Assembly: GCA_964387935.1 (NCBI GenBank)
Contig: CAYLZN010000310.1
Location: 1 to 6,994, forward strand
Length of the DNA stretch: 6,994 nucleotides
Source of the DNA: CAYLZN01 sp964387935
GTDB taxonomy: Bacteria > Acidobacteriota > Vicinamibacteria > Vicinamibacterales > JAFNAJ01
Direction: 5' to 3'
Shown here: in pieces, positions 5,317 to 6,994 of the stretch
How the letters are laid out: each line of letters begins with the position of its first letter
Numbering within the stretch: the first letter of the stretch is position 1
The notes under the pieces: model-generated
The model's database searches: none
The model's input: only the letters and a program-made list of their open reading frames with translations
Told to the model about the DNA's origin: nothing
Translations under genes and position numbers: made by a program

Positions 5317-6603
5317 TCATCCGCGCAAGGACTCGAGCTGCTCGAAGAAGCCCGGATAGGATACCCCGACTGCCGCGGCTCCGGTGATGGTCGATGGTCC
5401 CCGAGCGCCCAGGGCGGCGATGGCGAACGCCATGGCCAGTCGGTGGTCGTCGCAGGCGTCGGCCGTGCCGCCGGTGAGCGGGCGGGGCCGGATGATGAAC
5501 CCGTCGGGCAGTTCGTCCGCCTCGGCGCCGAGCGCCGTGAGACCCCGGACGAGCGCCGCGATGCGGTCGCTCTCCTTGGCCCGGAGCTCGCCCGCGCCCG
5601 TGACCGTCAGGCCTCCGCCGAAGGTGGCGAGGGCCGCCAGCGCTGGCAGTTCGTCGATGAGCCCGGGCACCTCCGCAGGGAGAATCTCCAGGGGTCGCAG
5701 GTCGCCATGACTCACGGTCACCGTGCCCACGGGCTCGCCGGCGGACACGACGGCGGGGGCCACCTCCACCAGAGCGCCGGCGCGCGACAGCACGTCCAGG
5801 ACGGCGGTGCGGGAGGGGTTGAGGCCGACGCCGACGAGTTCGACCCGGGAGCCGGGCAGCGCGGCCGCGGCCACGGCCCAGAAGACGGCAGAGGACACGT
5901 CGCCGGGCACGTCGAAGGCGCCGCCCGTCAGTATCTGGCCGCCACGCAGGGCGACGCGCCGGGCGTCTGTGGTCACCGTCACCCCGAACGCGCGCAAGGC
6001 TCGTTCCGTATGATCACGTGTGTCGGCCGGCTCGGTCACCGTTGTCAGACCCTCGGCCTGGAGTCCCGCCAGTAGCACCGCACTCTTGACCTGGGCGCTA
6101 GGGATTTCCGGAGCGAAGTCGATTCCCCGGAGGGAGCCTCCGGAGATGGTGATGGGTGGGCACCCGTCGGTGGCCACGACCCGTGCCCCCATGCGCTCGA
6201 GGGGCACGGCCACGCGGCGCATGGGCCGGCGGCGCAGGGACGCATCCCCGGTGAGCGTCGTCTCAAAGACGTGTGCGGCGAGCACGCCAGCCAGCATGCG
6301 CATGGTCGTGCCGGAGTTGCCGCAGTCCAGGCCCGAGGCCGGGGGAGCCAGCCCGCGAAGGCCTCGCCCGTTGATTCGCACGGTGGCGCCCTCGCGGGAC
6401 ACGGCGACGCCGAGCCGCGTGAGGCAGGCTAGCGTGGATGCGCAGTCGGCCCCCGGGGCGAAACGGGTGAGCGTGGATTCGCCGTGCGCGAGGGCGGCCA
6501 GGATGGCGTATCGATGCGAGATGGACTTGTCGCCGGGCAGCGTCACCGTCCCGCGGACGCCGCGGGCCGGCTGCACGGTGGCAACCGCGTGTGGGTCGTT
6601 CAT
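5317..6603 (-). CDS. aroA: 3-phosphoshikimate 1-carboxyvinyltransferase (EPSP synthase)
   Basis: AroA transfers the enolpyruvyl group of phosphoenolpyruvate to shikimate-3-phosphate, giving EPSP. At 428 residues it is of normal length, with the two-lobed repeat fold. Motifs in order: PGDKSISHR at 23-31 (Lys26, Ser27, Arg31), CGNSGTTMR at 94-102, DASLRRRPM at 120-128, SAQVKSAVLLAGLQAEG at 169-185, DHTERAL at 197-203, IDELPALA at 316-323 (Asp317, the likely catalytic Asp), KESDR at 343-347 and DHRLAMAFA at 386-394. Gly98 in NSGTT is retained at the position that is Ala in the CP4 enzyme. The wording CGNSGTTMR and SAQVKSA resembles Gram-positive-type enzymes more than E. coli AroA. The start is ATG 6603; no Shine-Dalgarno precedes it. 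It is the first gene of the - strand operon. Confidence 0.96.
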   Translation of the reverse strand: MNDPHAVATVQPARGVRGTVTLPGDKSISHRYAILAALAHGESTLTRFAPGADCASTLACLTRLGVAVSREGATVRINGRGLRGLAPPASGLDCGNSGTTMRMLAGVLAAHVFETTLTGDASLRRRPMRRVAVPLERMGARVVATDGCPPITISGGSLRGIDFAPEIPSAQVKSAVLLAGLQAEGLTTVTEPADTRDHTERALRAFGVTVTTDARRVALRGGQILTGGAFDVPGDVSSAVFWAVAAAALPGSRVELVGVGLNPSRTAVLDVLSRAGALVEVAPAVVSAGEPVGTVTVSHGDLRPLEILPAEVPGLIDELPALAALATFGGGLTVTGAGELRAKESDRIAALVRGLTALGAEADELPDGFIIRPRPLTGGTADACDDHRLAMAFAIAALGARGPSTITGAAAVGVSYPGFFEQLESLRG

Positions 6604-6614
6604 GCTGGCACGGC

Positions 6615-6643
6615 ACTATACACCGGCCGGGGCGGGCCAGGCG
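6615..6643 (-). promoter_or_regulatory. Possible aroA promoter (-10 TATAGT)
   Basis: TATAGT reads on the - strand at 6620-6615, an AT-rich island in very GC-rich sequence, 11 bases before the aroA ATG. A -35 element 17 bases further upstream (CGCCTG, 6643-6638) is poor. Transcription would begin at about 6608, leaving roughly five bases of leader, consistent with the absence of a ribosome-binding site. This is a sequence-only guess. Confidence 0.35.
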
Positions 6644-6663
6644 CCTGGCGCGGGAAGGCTTGC

Positions 6664-6691
6664 TTGACCCTGGATCGTGGCCTGTGGTAAT
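6664..6691 (+). promoter_or_regulatory. Possible promoter of the RsbW-type gene
   Basis: TTGACC (6664-6669) and GGTAAT (6686-6691) are separated by 16 bases, with TGT immediately before the -10 hexamer as in an extended -10. The predicted start near 6698 would leave only about nine bases before ATG 6707, which has no Shine-Dalgarno. It forms a divergent pair with the aroA promoter candidate inside the 103-base gap at 6604-6706. Confidence 0.4.
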
Positions 6692-6706
6692 CACTCGCAC
6701 ACTTCG

Positions 6707-6994
6707 ATGACCGAGAACGGCCGCATTCTCCGCCTCACGATCTGCAGCGTGTACGACATGCTGGACTTCGTGCAGCTCGTGAGCGACCACATGGGGCAGA
6801 TGGCCGGCCTCGACGAAGATTCCCTGCACTGGGTCGGCGTGGCCATCCGCGAGACGGTCGTGAACGCCATCAAGCACGGGAACCGCCAGGACGCGCAGAA
6901 GCTCGTCACCGTCGAGTTCGCGTTCGAGCCTGCCTCCTCGCCCTCGCGGCTCGTCATCCGCGTCTCGGACCAGGGCGAGGGCTTCGAGGTGCAG
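6707..6994 (+). CDS. RsbW/SpoIIAB-type ATP-binding regulator (serine kinase/anti-sigma family), 3'-truncated
   Basis: The first 96 residues of a GHKL-fold (HATPase) protein that runs off the right edge in an open frame. The start MTENGRILRLTICSVYDM leads into a helix, then the N-box RETVVNAIKHGNR at 48-60 (Glu49, Asn53, His57, Gly58) and the G1 box VSDQGEGF at 86-93 (Asp88, Gly90, Gly92). These motifs, and the very short N-terminal region with no sensor or dimerisation domain, fit the RsbW/SpoIIAB family of stand-alone ATPase regulators that phosphorylate anti-sigma antagonists and bind sigma factors. The G2 part lies outside the window. Without the downstream gene I cannot tell whether it controls a sigma factor or another partner switch. 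It is divergent from aroA. Confidence 0.85.
   Translation, partial: MTENGRILRLTICSVYDMLDFVQLVSDHMGQMAGLDEDSLHWVGVAIRETVVNAIKHGNRQDAQKLVTVEFAFEPASSPSRLVIRVSDQGEGFEVQ

Noticed and set aside
5257..6075. 272-codon + strand frame opposite aroA and aroK
   Set aside because: Antisense shadow of aroA/aroK, whose motifs are complete; the composition is Gly/Arg/His-rich without domain features.
1..6994. tRNA, rRNA, riboswitch or phage attachment site
   Set aside because: I saw no tRNA-like cloverleaf ending in CCA, no rRNA segment and no recognised riboswitch core. The gaps are too short or are filled by repeats.

Overview
The window is a GC-rich, densely packed bacterial chromosome segment. It carries a cytochrome c maturation (System I) cluster on the + strand, facing a shikimate-pathway operon on the - strand. 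The gene content, the CcmD type, the carboxypeptidase-regulatory-like protein next to ccmA, and the heptamer repeats in the gaps suggest an Acidobacteriota-like organism (Vicinamibacteria or similar). That assignment is inference from general familiarity; no rRNA or other marker is present to settle it.

Layout. Positions 3-3838 (+) form a tightly coupled cluster: a 5'-truncated envelope protein (Ig-like fold, one membrane anchor, coiled-coil tail), ccmA (ABC ATPase), ccmB (membrane subunit), ccmC (heme-handling WWD protein), a CcmD-type small protein, and a second small single-span membrane protein. Except at the ccmB/ccmC junction, the genes overlap or are at most 5 bases apart. CcmA, CcmB, CcmC and CcmD are the parts that load heme onto the chaperone CcmE and release it. 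ccmE, ccmF, ccmG and ccmH are not in the window.

Positions 4018-6603 (-) hold aroA (EPSP synthase), aroK (shikimate kinase) and a calcineurin-like phosphoesterase, transcribed in that order with 4-5 base gaps. This looks like one transcript starting in the 103-base divergent gap at 6604-6706. On the other side of that gap, a + strand gene for an RsbW-type ATP-binding regulator starts at 6707 and runs off the window.

The most unusual content is in the gaps. Both long gaps outside the divergent promoter region contain degenerate tandem arrays with a strict 7-base period, each with a different 7-base word. The ccmB-ccmC gap (2511-2643) starts with CAGTTGY units directly after the ccmB stop and ends with CCGAYRA units that run into the ccmC start codon. 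The two arrays are inverted relatives and can fold into a long stem. The convergent gap (3839-4017) holds 13 in-register GGCTCAR-type units followed by CCGTACG units ending 4 bases from the phosphoesterase stop codon. The arrays sit flush with gene ends, and one appears to supply the ccmC start codon in place of a normal ribosome-binding site. This is the feature most deserving follow-up.
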